Assembly (NCBI GenBank): GCA_964602985.1
Contig: CAZRTJ010000003.1
Span: forward strand, 124,001 to 188,000
Source of the DNA: CAYZJB01 sp964602985
GTDB lineage: Bacteria > CLD3 > SB21
Direction: 5' to 3'
DNA: 64,000 bases
Under the pieces are notes generated by a model. It searched no databases, was not told where the DNA came from, and worked only from the letters and a program-made list of their open reading frames with translations. Within the stretch, counting starts at the first letter, position 1. Each line of letters begins with the position of its first letter. Shown piece by piece: positions 1 to 9,900 of the stretch. Position numbers and translations under genes: made by a program.

Positions 1-752
1 CTCACCCAGAGGCTGTCCGTCTCATCGGGATGCGCAGCCTGATAGGCGAGCGATTTCTTCAAGGCATGCGCCCCCGCGATCACCGACAGATTCTGCAACC
101 GCAGCGTGTCGGATCGGGCGCCGGAAAACTGTACGTACAGCAGACCGAATCGCGTAAGAGCGAGATTCTGATATTCCGCATTGGCATCCGCATTCATTTC
201 GATTTGCAGACTGTCCACGCGCGCACGGAGAGTCGGCGTCTGGATCTCCACCCCTCCCTCTTCGATCACCAACTCGTCCAGCGACAACTGAAATCCGCCG
301 AGCGGCTCGGCCGCCGAGTCGACCGGCGCCGGCGGCGCTTCCTCCCCGGGCTTGGCGATTCGCGCAAAATTCAACGTGCCCGCCGTATCCATCGCGAGCG
401 AGATCCTTGGGCGCTCGATCCGCACTTGTTCGATGTGCACCTTGCGATCCACCAAATCCATCAGATCGTATCGAATCAAAATTTCATCGATCTCCGCCAG
501 CGTCGTATCCGACATCGACAGCCGAATCCCCGACAGTGCGATTCCCGTAAAGAAATTCCCGTCCAACGACTCGATCGACAACTGCGCATGCAGTTGTTCG
601 TTCACTTTGTCGACGACAATGTTTTTCAGTGCGGATTTGGTTTGGGGAAACTGAATGGCGACCAGGACGAGCGCGACAAGGCCGAACGCCGTCACCAGTG
701 TGTAGAGAAAGAATTTGAACAGGAAGCGAAGAACCTTACGAAACCACTTCAC
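1..752 (-). CDS. TamB/AsmA-like envelope protein, N-terminal part (runs off the window)
   Basis: The visible 250 codons encode the start of a large envelope protein. Residues about 8-33 are one hydrophobic signal-anchor segment. A repetitive beta-strand region follows, with the pattern seen in AsmA/TamB N-termini: a helix ending in VDKVNEQL, then SIESLDGNFFTGI, then DLMDLVDRKVHIEQVRIERP. Proteins of this family span the periplasm and help lipids or outer-membrane proteins cross it; that role is inferred from the family. I chose the GTG at 752, just before the hydrophobic segment, with GGAG about eight bases upstream. The gene is 194 bases downstream of pyrD on the same strand. The C-terminus lies outside the window, so TamB (DUF490) and generic AsmA cannot be separated. 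Confidence 0.72.
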   Translation of the reverse strand, partial: MKWFRKVLRFLFKFFLYTLVTAFGLVALVLVAIQFPQTKSALKNIVVDKVNEQLHAQLSIESLDGNFFTGIALSGIRLSMSDTTLAEIDEILIRYDLMDLVDRKVHIEQVRIERPRISLAMDTAGTLNFARIAKPGEEAPPAPVDSAAEPLGGFQLSLDELVIEEGGVEIQTPTLRARVDSLQIEMNADANAEYQNLALTRFGLLYVQFSGARSDTLRLQNLSVIAGAHALKKSLAYQAAHPDETDSLWV

Positions 753-946
753 GCGAACATCTCCGGGTCATCGCGAACTTACCTAAAATGCGCTTCGATT
801 TCAAACGGTAAATCGACTGAGGACAGGAATCTGGGTACAGGATGCCGTGGAAAAATCACGTACCGAAGATCGGGTCACTCTCACACGCGCAGGGTTCGTG
901 TCCCACCCGGGCGCGGATCCGTCCGGAGCGGGCACCCACAGATCTT

Positions 947-2020
947 CTATGGCTTCGCGAAGGCGACATGCGCGTCCACACCGATCGCCTGGTCGAGACT
1001 TTGAAACCCATCGCGCTGCAGGCGCCGTACCAGGCCGCGCAGAATCGCCGCGCAGGCCCCCGGACCTTCGTAGACAAAACCCGTGTACAACTGCACCAAC
1101 GCCGCGCCCGAGCGAATCTTCTCGTACGCATCGTCCGCTGTGAAAATTCCCCCGACCCCGACGATCGGCACGTCCGCTTGCCGTCGAATGTACCGGATGA
1201 TCTCGGTCGATCGTCCCCTCACCGGCGCTCCACTCAAACCTCCCGTTTCGACGGCCCTCGCGGACCTCAGATGATCACGAGTGACGGTGGTGTTCGTCGC
1301 GACCACTCCATCCACGTGTTGTTCGATCACGACGGCCAGGACTTCGTCGATCTGCGGCCATGTCAGATCGGGTGCAATCTTGAGCAGGATCGGCTTGTGC
1401 GTGGGAGCGTTGTGGCTGCGCAGTGCGGCCAGGATGTCCGTCAGATACGCGCGGTCCTGCAACTGCCGCAGGTTCGGCGTGTTGGGGGAACTGACGTTGA
1501 CGACGAAGTAATCAGCGAACGGACGAAGCCGCGCAAACGACTTCAGGTAGTCCCCCGCCGCGTCCTTCAACTCTGCGACTTTGGACTTTCCGATATTGAC
1601 ACCGAGAGGAATACGGTGCGGAGAATGTCGCGAGAGACGGTCCGCCGTGGCGTCGGCTCCAGGATTGTTGAACCCAAATCGATTGATCAGCGCACGATCC
1701 TCCGGAAGTCGAAACAGTCTCGGCTTGGGATTGCCTTCCTGTTCGACGGCTGTGATCGTTCCGATCTCCGCAAATCCAAACCCGAGCCGGGGCCACACGG
1801 GAATGCAGGCGCCTCTCTTGTCAAAACCCGCCGCGAGACCGACGGGATTTTCAAACCTCACCCCCCACAACGATGTGCGCAGCATCGGGTGACGGTATTT
1901 CCAAAAGGGCTCACCCGCCCTAACCCACCAGGGATCCCGCTCGAGCCGTCGCAGGATGAGGTCGTGAATGCCCTCCGGATCGATCCGGAAGAGCAGCGGA
2001 CGAATCATCTTGTACATCAT
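947..2020 (-). CDS. pyrD: Dihydroorotate dehydrogenase (quinone), class 2
   Basis: Oxidises dihydroorotate to orotate at the membrane with FMN and quinone, the fourth step of pyrimidine synthesis. The N-terminal helical extension (MMYKMIRPLLFRIDPEGIH) is the membrane-docking part that marks class 2. The barrel follows with NPVGLAAGFDK, the FNNPG loop and VNVSSPNTPNLR, which carries the class 2 catalytic serine, and phosphate-binding GVGGI near the C-terminus. About 357 residues is normal for the class. I start at the ATG at 2020 (2017 is equally possible), because the longer frame to 2062 adds residues not seen in the family. It diverges from the CPBP protease gene with about 65 bases between starts. 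Confidence 0.96.
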   Translation of the reverse strand: MMYKMIRPLLFRIDPEGIHDLILRRLERDPWWVRAGEPFWKYRHPMLRTSLWGVRFENPVGLAAGFDKRGACIPVWPRLGFGFAEIGTITAVEQEGNPKPRLFRLPEDRALINRFGFNNPGADATADRLSRHSPHRIPLGVNIGKSKVAELKDAAGDYLKSFARLRPFADYFVVNVSSPNTPNLRQLQDRAYLTDILAALRSHNAPTHKPILLKIAPDLTWPQIDEVLAVVIEQHVDGVVATNTTVTRDHLRSARAVETGGLSGAPVRGRSTEIIRYIRRQADVPIVGVGGIFTADDAYEKIRSGAALVQLYTGFVYEGPGACAAILRGLVRRLQRDGFQSLDQAIGVDAHVAFAKP

Positions 2021-2085
2021 CGCACGGAAATTAGAAGAAATCCGTCCAGTTCCAAACGGCATTTGAGTTGATCGCGAAGGTCTGA

Positions 2086-2946
2086 ATGCCTATGTTCCCG
2101 CCCATGCAAAACGACAACTCCTCTCCGCTGGGAATCGGCCCGTCCACGCTTTTGCTTCTTGTCGGCGTGATCACGGGATTCATCGTAGCCGCGATCTTTG
2201 GGCTGGCGCAGATGAAGGTACCTGTGCCCTGGTTTTCCAAACTCGGCCTGTTGATCGGTACGGCCGTTTTTGTTGTGCCGGCCTTGCTCTACGCGCGATC
2301 CCAAGGACGAGACTTGTCATCCGTCTTCCGAATTCGTCGCGTGTCAGGGACCGTCTTGCTGGCGAGCCTGATCCTCGGCGTGGGCATGGTCATTGGGACG
2401 GACGCGCTGGACAAGAGGATGGCGCCCTCGATCAACGCGTACCTCGACCGGACCCTCGGCTCGATTTCACCGGATTTGAAATCGGATCGCATTCTGGAGC
2501 AAATGAAGGCCCAGTTCACGATCGGCGATTGGTGGAGCGGGATTCTGCTCGTACTGGCGGCTGTGTGTGCGGCCGCAGTTTGCGAGGAGACGCTGATTCG
2601 CGGAATGTTTCAGCAGGCCTTGGAGCAGCGAACAAAGGCCGCCGCGGCCATCGCCATCTCGAGTCTCGTGTTCGCGATGATCCATTTCAACCCGTGGGGC
2701 GGCATACAGATTCTCTTCATTGCGCTGGTGCTGGGGGTCGTTGCCTGGCGGTCGGACAGTGTCCTTCCGACGATCCTGATCCACGCCGTCAACAACGGTG
2801 TGGTGATCCTCATGAACAACCTCCCGGAAGATCGGCTGAGATGGTACGGGACCGAGCATTCGCTGGAGCCAGGCGTCCTGATCGTAGGATCGGTCTTGCT
2901 GATCGGTGGATGGATGGCTCTGTGGAAGGCGACGCGCCGAACTTAG
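2086..2946 (+). CDS. CPBP-family intramembrane metalloprotease
   Basis: A 286-residue multi-pass membrane protein with the three CPBP (Abi) signatures: EETLIRG with the Glu pair at 167-168, FAMIHFNPW with His200, and HAVNN with His233. These are the glutamate and histidine residues expected to bind the catalytic metal within the membrane. Hydrophobic segments lie near 20-42, 52-69, 88-104, 151-165, 185-221 and 265-280. Family members include CAAX prenyl proteases and bacteriocin-immunity proteins; the substrate here is unknown. GAAGG lies about eight bases upstream of the first ATG. The stop codon overlaps the stop codon of nadK on the opposite strand (bases 2943-2946). Confidence 0.9.
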   Translation: MPMFPPMQNDNSSPLGIGPSTLLLLVGVITGFIVAAIFGLAQMKVPVPWFSKLGLLIGTAVFVVPALLYARSQGRDLSSVFRIRRVSGTVLLASLILGVGMVIGTDALDKRMAPSINAYLDRTLGSISPDLKSDRILEQMKAQFTIGDWWSGILLVLAAVCAAAVCEETLIRGMFQQALEQRTKAAAAIAISSLVFAMIHFNPWGGIQILFIALVLGVVAWRSDSVLPTILIHAVNNGVVILMNNLPEDRLRWYGTEHSLEPGVLIVGSVLLIGGWMALWKATRRT

Positions 2947-3791
2947 CCGCCCCTGGCGTCTTCACCCCAGTGTAGTTTTCCCCTCAATACGCTGTAGAAG
3001 TCATTTTCAGAAAATCGAATCAGGTGCACGGTATGATCTGCCTTGCGCACGCGGATATCTGCACCGCCGCGAATCTGGATTTCCTCCTGACTGTCCGCCG
3101 ATAACAAACCCACCTGTCCTTCTTCAATCATGATATCAATCCGGTCCTGACCGCTGATGACCAGCGGCCGCATCGTGAGCGTGTGGGGGCAGATCGGGTT
3201 GAGCACCAGCGCATCCATTGAGGGTGTGAGGATCGGCCCGTTGGCAGACATAGAGTAGGCGGTGGATCCGGTCGGCGTCGACACGATCAGACCGTCGGCG
3301 GTGTAGCGATTGAGGAATCGTCCGTTCACCTGGACATGAATCCGAATCATGCGAGCCGAATGGCTTCGGCTGATGACGATATCATTGAGCGCAAACACTG
3401 TCTGCGAACCGCCGACGTCGGCTCTCAACGCCAATCGCTCATCGCGCACATAGTCGCCGCTTGCCAGCCGATCCAAGGCCCGGTCCAGATCCCGAATCTC
3501 GACTCCGGTGAGAAATCCCAGTTTGCCGATGTTGACGCCCAGGATAGGTTTTTGGGTATTGCCGACAGCCCGCGCCACCGAAAGCAAGGTGCCGTCACCG
3601 CCGAGGGACAGGATGAAATCGGAATGACGAATCACTTCTGCCTCTGTCGCACCCAGCTGAACGCCCGGAAGAGTGGGGCCGCCCGCCGGCATCCACACGT
3701 CGGTCCCGCGCGCCAGCAGTCGGCGACAGGCTTCCTGCAGCACGCCCTCCTCGATCGTCTTGTCCGGATGGATGATGATGCCAATCTTCAT
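2943..3791 (-). CDS. nadK: NAD kinase
   Basis: Phosphorylates NAD to NADP. The 282-residue protein has GGDGTLL at 64-70, the central NAD-kinase motif with its catalytic aspartate, then NIGKLGFLTG (87-96), NDIVISR around the conserved Asn-Asp, and TADGLIVSTPTGSTAYS (164-180), the NAD-binding signature. The start overlaps the stop of the upstream BatD-like gene as ATGA (3788-3791), so translation is probably coupled. The 3' end meets the convergent CPBP gene, the two stop codons sharing bases. Confidence 0.97.
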   Translation of the reverse strand: MKIGIIIHPDKTIEEGVLQEACRRLLARGTDVWMPAGGPTLPGVQLGATEAEVIRHSDFILSLGGDGTLLSVARAVGNTQKPILGVNIGKLGFLTGVEIRDLDRALDRLASGDYVRDERLALRADVGGSQTVFALNDIVISRSHSARMIRIHVQVNGRFLNRYTADGLIVSTPTGSTAYSMSANGPILTPSMDALVLNPICPHTLTMRPLVISGQDRIDIMIEEGQVGLLSADSQEEIQIRGGADIRVRKADHTVHLIRFSENDFYSVLRGKLHWGEDARGG

Positions 3792-4723
3792 GGGACAGCT
3801 GTCGTTTGGACGGTGGCCATTCCGGACGTGTCGCGCACGAATACGATGGCGCGGTCAAGCACATCTTCACACTCAGCAACCGTCGGTTTGTATTTGGCAA
3901 ATTTTACCAAATCGGCAACCTCCAGTAAAGCGCGCAGCGTCGACAGATGGGGCGAATCCAGTTGACGCGTCTGATGAAACCGGCGCATCAGTTCGGACGT
4001 CGGCATTTCCAATGCAGCGACACGGTATCTTGACTCGACATAGGTTCGTACGACGCCGGAAACCTCGCTGTGAAAGAATTTGTATTGCCCAAATTCCGCC
4101 AGCCGTCGGGAGCGGATTTTTTCCAACTCCTCCAGAGCGATCTCTTCCGGCTTCCGGAGGATGACCGGGGGCAGCGGCATCTGGCGTATCCGCTCTTTGC
4201 GACGCCGCGCCAGCCACACGACTAGATAGATGACTCCGCCGGCCGCCGCCAGCACCAGACCCACGTACAACGCAAGCAGCCACCAGTTCACTTCACCCTC
4301 AAAGGGCGGCTTTTCCGGTTGAATCTCCTTGATCGATGTGTCGAGCACGCTTGCCACGACCAGACGCGTGGCCTCTCCGCGGATCCAGGATGTGTCCGCA
4401 CCCGTGACCACAGACGACGATGGAGCCGGTATGTCCAATGTCGTATCGAGACGAAACGTCGTGATGGCGTATTCCCATCGGTCGATCACGACAGACCCGC
4501 TGCGCTCGGTCTCATACTTCCGGATCTCAGCGACCTCAAAATCACGCAGATGCACGACCGGCTCACCGATCAGCTTTTCACTGTCGGAGTGGCGAATCTC
4601 AACGTTGTATAGAATGCGTTCGCCAATCTGCATGGTGTCTTTGTTGAGAGACACCCGCACGCGCGCCTCCTGCCCCCCTATGGCAGGATACGCACACAGC
4701 CATGCAACAAGTATGGAATTCAC
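3788..4723 (-). CDS. BatD-like membrane protein with DUF4381-like C-terminal domain
   Basis: A 311-residue protein with a short N-terminal signal, an extracytoplasmic beta-sandwich domain (about 20-125) resembling one BatD (oxygen tolerance) domain, one membrane segment near 145-172 followed by a positive RRRKER stop-transfer, and a cytoplasmic helical domain (about 185-300). The last part resembles DUF4381 proteins of Bat/MoxR gene clusters. No MoxR ATPase or VWA gene is adjacent; a DUF58 gene, often a partner, lies 17 kb away at 20647. The start is GTG at 4723. The assignment to the Bat family is by architecture and moderately certain; the function is unknown. Confidence 0.6.
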   Translation of the reverse strand: MNSILVAWLCAYPAIGGQEARVRVSLNKDTMQIGERILYNVEIRHSDSEKLIGEPVVHLRDFEVAEIRKYETERSGSVVIDRWEYAITTFRLDTTLDIPAPSSSVVTGADTSWIRGEATRLVVASVLDTSIKEIQPEKPPFEGEVNWWLLALYVGLVLAAAGGVIYLVVWLARRRKERIRQMPLPPVILRKPEEIALEELEKIRSRRLAEFGQYKFFHSEVSGVVRTYVESRYRVAALEMPTSELMRRFHQTRQLDSPHLSTLRALLEVADLVKFAKYKPTVAECEDVLDRAIVFVRDTSGMATVQTTAVP

Positions 4724-4878
4724 GCGGCCAATGTAAAGAAAACGCGGTCAAGTTCCAACCTTCCAATGGCCGGGAGAACACCCGGCAATCGCATTACCAA
4801 ATCAGGCCTGACACGCAAAGACGATTCTTCATTCGTTTCTCCGTTCTGTCTGGTACATCCGACCAAGGCGAAATCGTC

Positions 4879-4907
4879 TTGTCTGTTCCGCTCTTTTGAC
4901 ATACTTT
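4879..4907 (+). promoter_or_regulatory. Candidate promoter for the DoxX gene
   Basis: TTGTCT (4879-4884) and TACTTT (4902-4907) are 17 bases apart and about 90 bases upstream of the DoxX start. The spacing and the TAnnTT form of the -10 match other candidate promoters in this window. A perfect TTGACA at 4896-4901 overlaps the spacer but has no good -10 at the right distance. The 275-base stretch 4724-4997 holds nothing else I can identify. Confidence 0.35.
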
Positions 4908-4997
4908 GGCACGATCATGACATGCGGCAAACTGTTTGCGGTCCATGGGATCGAGGTTGCCGCAAATGAACCGGAAATCAATCTTCAGGAGAGCAGC

Positions 4998-5414
4998 ATG
5001 GAGCGATTCAAATCACTCGAAGGTCGCAAGGACGTTGCGTACGCGTTGATTCGGATTTACGTAGGCGTGGCTTTGTTGGTGCGCGGAGTACTCTTTCTGA
5101 CCGATCCGTCGATGATCACGACGCTTGCAGGCGCGCAAAATGTGTACATGTGGTATTCGTACATCATCGGTTCGCACCTGCTGGGCGGTTTGCTCATCGC
5201 TCTGGGCGTGCTGACCCGCGTCGGAGCTTTGCTCCAGATCCCGGTCGTTGCCGGAGCAATTTTGTTCTTTCACTTCAAGCAGGGACTGATGACGGCGGGG
5301 CAGTCGCTGGAGTTGGCGGCATTGGTTGTTTTCCTTCTCGTCGTCTGCCTGGTATTTGGGGCGGGTCCGATATCGTTGGAGAAATACTTTTCCGAAAAGA
5401 GAGCCGAGGCGTAA
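4998..5414 (+). CDS. DoxX-family membrane protein
   Basis: A 138-residue protein with four hydrophobic helices (about 15-35, 55-75, 82-98, 108-125) in the DoxX arrangement, including an arginine in the first helix, LxxGVLTRVGALLQIP between helices, and the HFKQG loop. DoxX proteins act in membrane redox or sulfur stress in some bacteria; no specific role is shown here. I start at ATG 4998, which has AGGAG six bases upstream, rather than at an upstream frame extension lacking a ribosome site. The gene converges on the NeuD-like gene with only 12 bases between. Confidence 0.82.
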   Translation: MERFKSLEGRKDVAYALIRIYVGVALLVRGVLFLTDPSMITTLAGAQNVYMWYSYIIGSHLLGGLLIALGVLTRVGALLQIPVVAGAILFFHFKQGLMTAGQSLELAALVVFLLVVCLVFGAGPISLEKYFSEKRAEA

Positions 5415-5426
5415 GGAAGGGGCGAC

Positions 5427-6101
5427 CTACAAATATCGTTCACCCGGAACGCGCCTACGGACAACCCGGGCTGGTGAGCCATAGGCAACAACGCCGGATT
5501 CCACAGATCGTGTAACCACTGAGCCCGCTCCGATGATCGTGTTGGATCCGATTTGAATTCCCTGCAGAAGAGCGGAGCCAATTCCGACAGCAGAATATTC
5601 GCCAAGAAGGCAGCTTCCCCCGGTCGCAACGCCCGGGCCGAGACTGGAGAAATCCTTCATGATACCATCGTGGTCTAACGAAGCGTTCGTGTTAATGATA
5701 CAGCCTCGACCGATCGTACTGGATGGATTCACGACGGCCCCCGCCATGATGACCGTTCCTTCACCGACTTCCACATCTGACGCGATCGTTGCGCGCGGAT
5801 GGATAGCGGACACAAGGGCAAGTTTCGGACAGAGTTCCTGGACCTTCGCTGCCATCTGAGCGCGCGCAAAGTTGTCCCCAATTGCGATGATCACACCCAG
5901 TAGTGCAAATCGATCCACGAGGTCCGGAAGATCCCTTTCGGACCCCAGGATGGGAAGACCCAAGGCCGATTCGCTCTTCTTGCGATAGGAATCTGCGATT
6001 CCGACGATATCCCACCGACCCTCACTCCTCGCTATGTCTACGACTACTTTTGCATGACCTGAGGACCCGATGACGAGTATGTTCTTCCGTGAGGTAACGA
6101 T
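5427..6101 (-). CDS. NeuD-type sugar O-acyltransferase (start codon not canonical)
   Basis: The N-terminal part (KNILVIGSSGHAKVVVDIA) is the Rossmann-like domain of NeuD/PglD acetyltransferases. The C-terminal half is a left-handed beta-helix of hexapeptide repeats (IASDVEVGEGTVIMAGAVVNPSS), ending in GAGSVVTRSV and GSPARVVRRR. It would acetylate a nucleotide-linked amino sugar. Length from the first plausible codon (about 224) suits the family. There is no ATG, GTG or TTG between the in-frame stop at 6123-6125 and the TTG at 5963, and starting at 5963 would delete the conserved Rossmann motif. I set the start at an ATC (6101) with AAGGA about 11 bases upstream, but an unusual start, a lost start or a sequence error are all possible. 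It is an orphan: no sialic acid or pgl genes are adjacent. Confidence 0.65.
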   Translation of the reverse strand: MVTSRKNILVIGSSGHAKVVVDIARSEGRWDIVGIADSYRKKSESALGLPILGSERDLPDLVDRFALLGVIIAIGDNFARAQMAAKVQELCPKLALVSAIHPRATIASDVEVGEGTVIMAGAVVNPSSTIGRGCIINTNASLDHDGIMKDFSSLGPGVATGGSCLLGEYSAVGIGSALLQGIQIGSNTIIGAGSVVTRSVESGVVAYGSPARVVRRRVPGERYL

Positions 6102-6218
6102 AAGGCAGTGAGTCCTTCGATTTTACGACAAGATAAGTTCCCGGAGTCCTTTTCTCAACGTTGGAATAGTCGGCTCGGATAGCAGGTCTGGAATTACCCC
6201 AGATGGTCCAAAAAAATC

Positions 6219-6247
6219 TTGCATTCGACCACCTCCCCGTCTATATT
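6219..6247 (+). promoter_or_regulatory. Candidate promoter for rplU-rpmA
   Basis: TTGCAT (6219-6224), a 17-base spacer and TATATT (6242-6247) lie 29 bases before the GTG of rplU. The short leader carries AAGGAG. The position upstream of a ribosomal protein operon supports the call. Confidence 0.6.
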
Positions 6248-6275
6248 GCGCCCTCTTACTAACAAGGAGTACCTC

Positions 6276-6590
6276 GTGTACGCAATAGTCGATATCAAAG
6301 GTTTTCAGTACAAATGCGAAGAGGGGAAAAAAGTTGTAGTCCCCCGCATTGCTGAAGCGGAAGTCGGCGATACAATCACGTTTGAAAACGTGCTGCTGGT
6401 TTCCGGAAATGGCGATCCCAAAGTCGGGATGCCTACCGTGAAAGGTGCGAAAGTCGAGACGACGGTGTTGCAACACGGTCAGGGTGACAAAGTCATCCAT
6501 TACCGGAAGGTCCGGCGAAAAGGCTTCCAAAAGAAGAAAGGCCACCGTCAGCAATTCACGGAAGTTCAAATCAACTCCATCAGCGTCTAA
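6276..6590 (+). CDS. rplU: 50S ribosomal protein L21
   Basis: A 104-residue L21 of the large ribosomal subunit, which binds 23S rRNA. It begins with the typical YAIVDIKGFQYKCEEGKKV and ends with KKGHRQQFTEVQINSI, the L21 signature (GHRQxxTxVxI). The start is GTG at 6276, six bases after AAGGAG; the frame extends further upstream, but that part is not L21-like and overlaps the promoter. rpmA follows after ten bases, the usual L21-L27 order. Confidence 0.97.
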   Translation: MYAIVDIKGFQYKCEEGKKVVVPRIAEAEVGDTITFENVLLVSGNGDPKVGMPTVKGAKVETTVLQHGQGDKVIHYRKVRRKGFQKKKGHRQQFTEVQINSISV

Positions 6591-6600
6591 GGAGTAACGC

Positions 6601-6864
6601 ATGGCACATAAGAAGGGCCTCGGGTCAACGAAAAACGGCCGCGACAGCCAGGGTCAACGCCTGGGCGTCAAGCGATATGGCGGTCAGATGGTACTGGCCG
6701 GCAACGTGCTTGTTCGTCAGCGGGGAACGAAAATCCACCCTGGTCACAACGTCGGCAAAGGCAGCGACGATACGCTCTTCGCGCTTGCAGACGGTATCGT
6801 CAAGTTCGAACAGAAAGACAAACAGCGAGTGAAAGTCAGCGTCTATCCGAAGACCGACGCCTAG
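6601..6864 (+). CDS. rpmA: 50S ribosomal protein L27
   Basis: An 87-residue L27 starting directly MAHKKGLGSTKNGRDS, whose N-terminal tail reaches the peptidyl-transferase centre. There is no cleavable extension of the Firmicutes type. The conserved core VRQRGTKIHPGHNVGKGSDDTLFA is present. It is cotranscribed with rplU, and a terminator hairpin follows at 6890. Confidence 0.98.
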   Translation: MAHKKGLGSTKNGRDSQGQRLGVKRYGGQMVLAGNVLVRQRGTKIHPGHNVGKGSDDTLFALADGIVKFEQKDKQRVKVSVYPKTDA

Positions 6865-6889
6865 CGCCCAATCTTCGCGGCATTTTTGC

Positions 6890-6925
6890 AGCGGATTCGG
6901 AATCTACTTCTGAGTCCGCTTTTTT
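6890..6925 (+). terminator. Rho-independent terminator after rpmA
   Basis: A nine-base-pair stem (AGCGGATTC with GAGTCCGCT, one G-T pair) around a 13-base loop is followed by six T. It lies 25 bases beyond the rpmA stop and inside the last codons of the convergent PAS kinase gene. The opposite strand has no T run, so it is directional. Confidence 0.8.
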
Positions 6926-9900
6926 GTTTTTCCGTCCCGTCCGGCGTCAATAACCTGCCGAACTTTCTTAAGAATTTCCTCCAACAGATAGGGCTTCTGG
7001 ATGAATTCTGTCGCGCCAATTTCGGCAAGCGACAATTTTACATCCGGGTCGATGAAGCCGCTGGCCAATAGGATCCGTGCGTGTGGATCCAGTGCTCGGA
7101 TCTGCCGGACCACTTCCTCTCCCGATAACTTGGGCAGTCCCAAATCCGAAATGACGGCCGCGATTTCCTTGCGATGCCGTCTAAACTTGGCAACCCCGTC
7201 TTCGCCGTCCGCCGAATACACGACACGGTAGCCTTTCGATTCCAGCAGTTCGACCAGAAAATCGCGCACCAGTTCTTCGTCCTCGATGAGCAGCAGGGTT
7301 TCCGTTCCACCGGGAAGCGGTTGTTCCGCCAGAGCGCTCGCCACGTTGTCGTCGGCTGGCCCCCCTTGCGCAGGCAGATAGACCAGAAACGTCGAACCGC
7401 GTCCCAATTCACTCTGAACATCGATCATCCCGTTGTGGGTACTGACGATACTGTACACCACCGACAGACCCAGACCGGTGCCTTTGCCGACGCCCTTGGT
7501 CGTGAAGAACGGTTCAAAGATCCGGTGGCGCGTGCCCTCGTCCATACCGACGCCCGTGTCTTGCACGCAGAGTTCCACATAGGCTCGGGGTTCTGCCTGC
7601 GGGTGCCGGGCCGCAATCGTCCCGCCGTCGACCGTGCGCGTGGAGATGATCAACTTCCCTCCTCCGGGCATGGCATCCCGGGCATTGATACAGAGATTGA
7701 GAATCACCTGGTGAATCTGTGTCGCGTCGCCCACGATCATCGGAATGTCCGCATCCAACTCGGTTGTCACTGTAATGTTCTTGGGGAAAGTTTCCTGTAT
7801 CAATTTGCGATTCTCACGGATGACGTCATTCACATACAACGCCGTAAAAACCAGCTCGGTCTTTCGCGCAAAGGTCAGAAGCTGTCGTACGAGCGCCGCA
7901 CCGCGCTGACTGGCTTTGGTGATCGCGTCCAGACTCTGGGAGTATCGAGCGGGATCCATCGTACGGTCGCGGATCACCGAGGAATGCCCCATAATAATCG
8001 CAAGAATATTATTAAAATCGTGCGCCAGTCCGCCCGCCATCGTCCCCAGACTTTCCAACTTTTGAGATTGGATCAACTGCTCCTCAAGAGACTTACGCTT
8101 GGTTTCATCCGAAAGATATCCCGTGATTTTTGTCAGGCGGCCCTGATGGTCAAACGTGCCCACGGCATTTTCCATCACGTGAATCACCTGGCCGTCGATA
8201 CGCCTCATCGTCCGCTCGCGCTGCAACATACTTTTTTCGCGCTGCAATTGCAGAACGAATTCCTGCCGGTGATCCGGACTCAGGTAGAGCTTTTCCATGT
8301 TCATCTGCAGAGCTTCGTCCTGCGTCGACAGTCCAAACATCCGCAGGAACGCCGGATTGCAATCCAGCAACCACCCGTCGGCAGTCGCGATGTAGTTTCC
8401 GGACAGATCGTCTTCGAATAGTTTTCGGTACCGCTCCTCGCTTTGACGCAGCGCCTGCTCGGCCTGCTTCCGTTCCGTGATGTCACGGAAATTCACCACC
8501 ACACCTGTGATCGCTCCTCCGTCATCCTTCATCGCCGAGCAGGTATACTCGACAGGGAAGCTGGTGCCGTCTTTGCGGAAAAACACGTCGTCCTGAACGT
8601 ATCGGGATTCCCCGTCACGCAACGTACGGTAAATCGGACATTCTGTAACGGGATAGACACTCCCGTCGGCGCGATGATGATGAATCAGCGTGTGCTCATG
8701 CCGTCCGATCATCTCACCTTGCTGCCAACCAAAGAGTTGCAAGGAAAAGGGATTTTCAAACAGAATATTCCCTTCCGCGTCCAAGCCGTGAATTCCCTCC
8801 CCGGTCGATGCCAGGATGAGACCTCGCAGACGCTCAGATTCCGCCAATGCCCGTTCCGCCTGTTTTCGCCACGTAATGTCGCTCATCGTGCCCAGCATGC
8901 GGTAGGCTTGGCCGGTGGCATGGTACAGAAAAACGCCGTTATCGTCGACAAAGATGTACGCGCCGCTCTTGGTACGAAAACGATACTCGACTCGATACGG
9001 CGTGTGATCCTTCATCGACCGATCCAGCAGCGCCAGCGCCCGGGCCCGGTCTTCGGGATGGATCTGCTCTTCCCACAGGCGAATATCGAATAATTGAAAC
9101 TCCGCCGAGGTGTATCCCGTGATCTGTTCAATCCCTCCCGCCCAGCGAATCGCCCCTGTCGTGACAGTGTAGTCGTAGATCAATTGTCCGGTCCGTTCGG
9201 CAACTGTGCGGAAGCGCTCTTCATTCTGCCGCACCTCCTGTTCGGAACGTTTGCGCAGGATCAACGAGCCCAATTGGGCGGCGACGGAGGAAACGAGCTT
9301 GATCAACTGTCGGTCTTCTTCGCGTTCCTCCGTCATGAAGAATTCGAGTACCGCCGCGACTTCATCCTTCGCCACCACTGGAATGGACACGGCAGATTTC
9401 AGTCCGGCGGCCCGAGCCACTGACGCTCGGGGAAAATTAGGATCGAGCGTGACGTTCCGGACCCAGGTCGGTTGCTTGGTCAACCACACGCGACCCGGAA
9501 GACCCATGCCGGGCGAGAACGTGAACGGCCGGCTGACTTGTTGAAACTGACTCAGCAACTCGGAATCCGACGTCCAACCCTCGGCATAGACGAGACGCGC
9601 GCCATCCGCATCCGGAAGCCATGCCTCTCCCAAAGGCCAACTCGTCGCCTCACACACCATGCGGATCGCACTTCCCAGCGCAGACTGAATATCTTCCACC
9701 TGGGAAACCGCCATCGTGATGGAATGAAGCAATTCCGACTCCAGCTCACTTCGCTTTCGTTCCGTAATGTCACGAGCGATCGCGACGACGACGTCTCGTC
9801 CCAGATACAGGCCCTTTTTCAGCCGCACTTCCTTGGGAAAGATCTCTCCGTTGGCACGAACGCCCCACCATTCAAATTGAATCGATTCGCCCTTGAAGGC

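Noticed and set aside
860..940. tRNA-like T-arm (GGGTTCG followed by CCC)
   Set aside because: No acceptor stem or anticodon arm pairs around it, and the loop lacks A58. Not a tRNA.
4896..4924. TTGACA at 4896 as a promoter -35
   Set aside because: No acceptable -10 lies 15-19 bases downstream; the TTGTCT/TACTTT pair is better.
6000..6300. Small minus-strand frame ending at TAA 6123, in frame with the NeuD-like gene
   Set aside because: It is mostly antisense to rplU and ends at the in-frame stop; I regard it as chance and not an N-terminus of NeuD.
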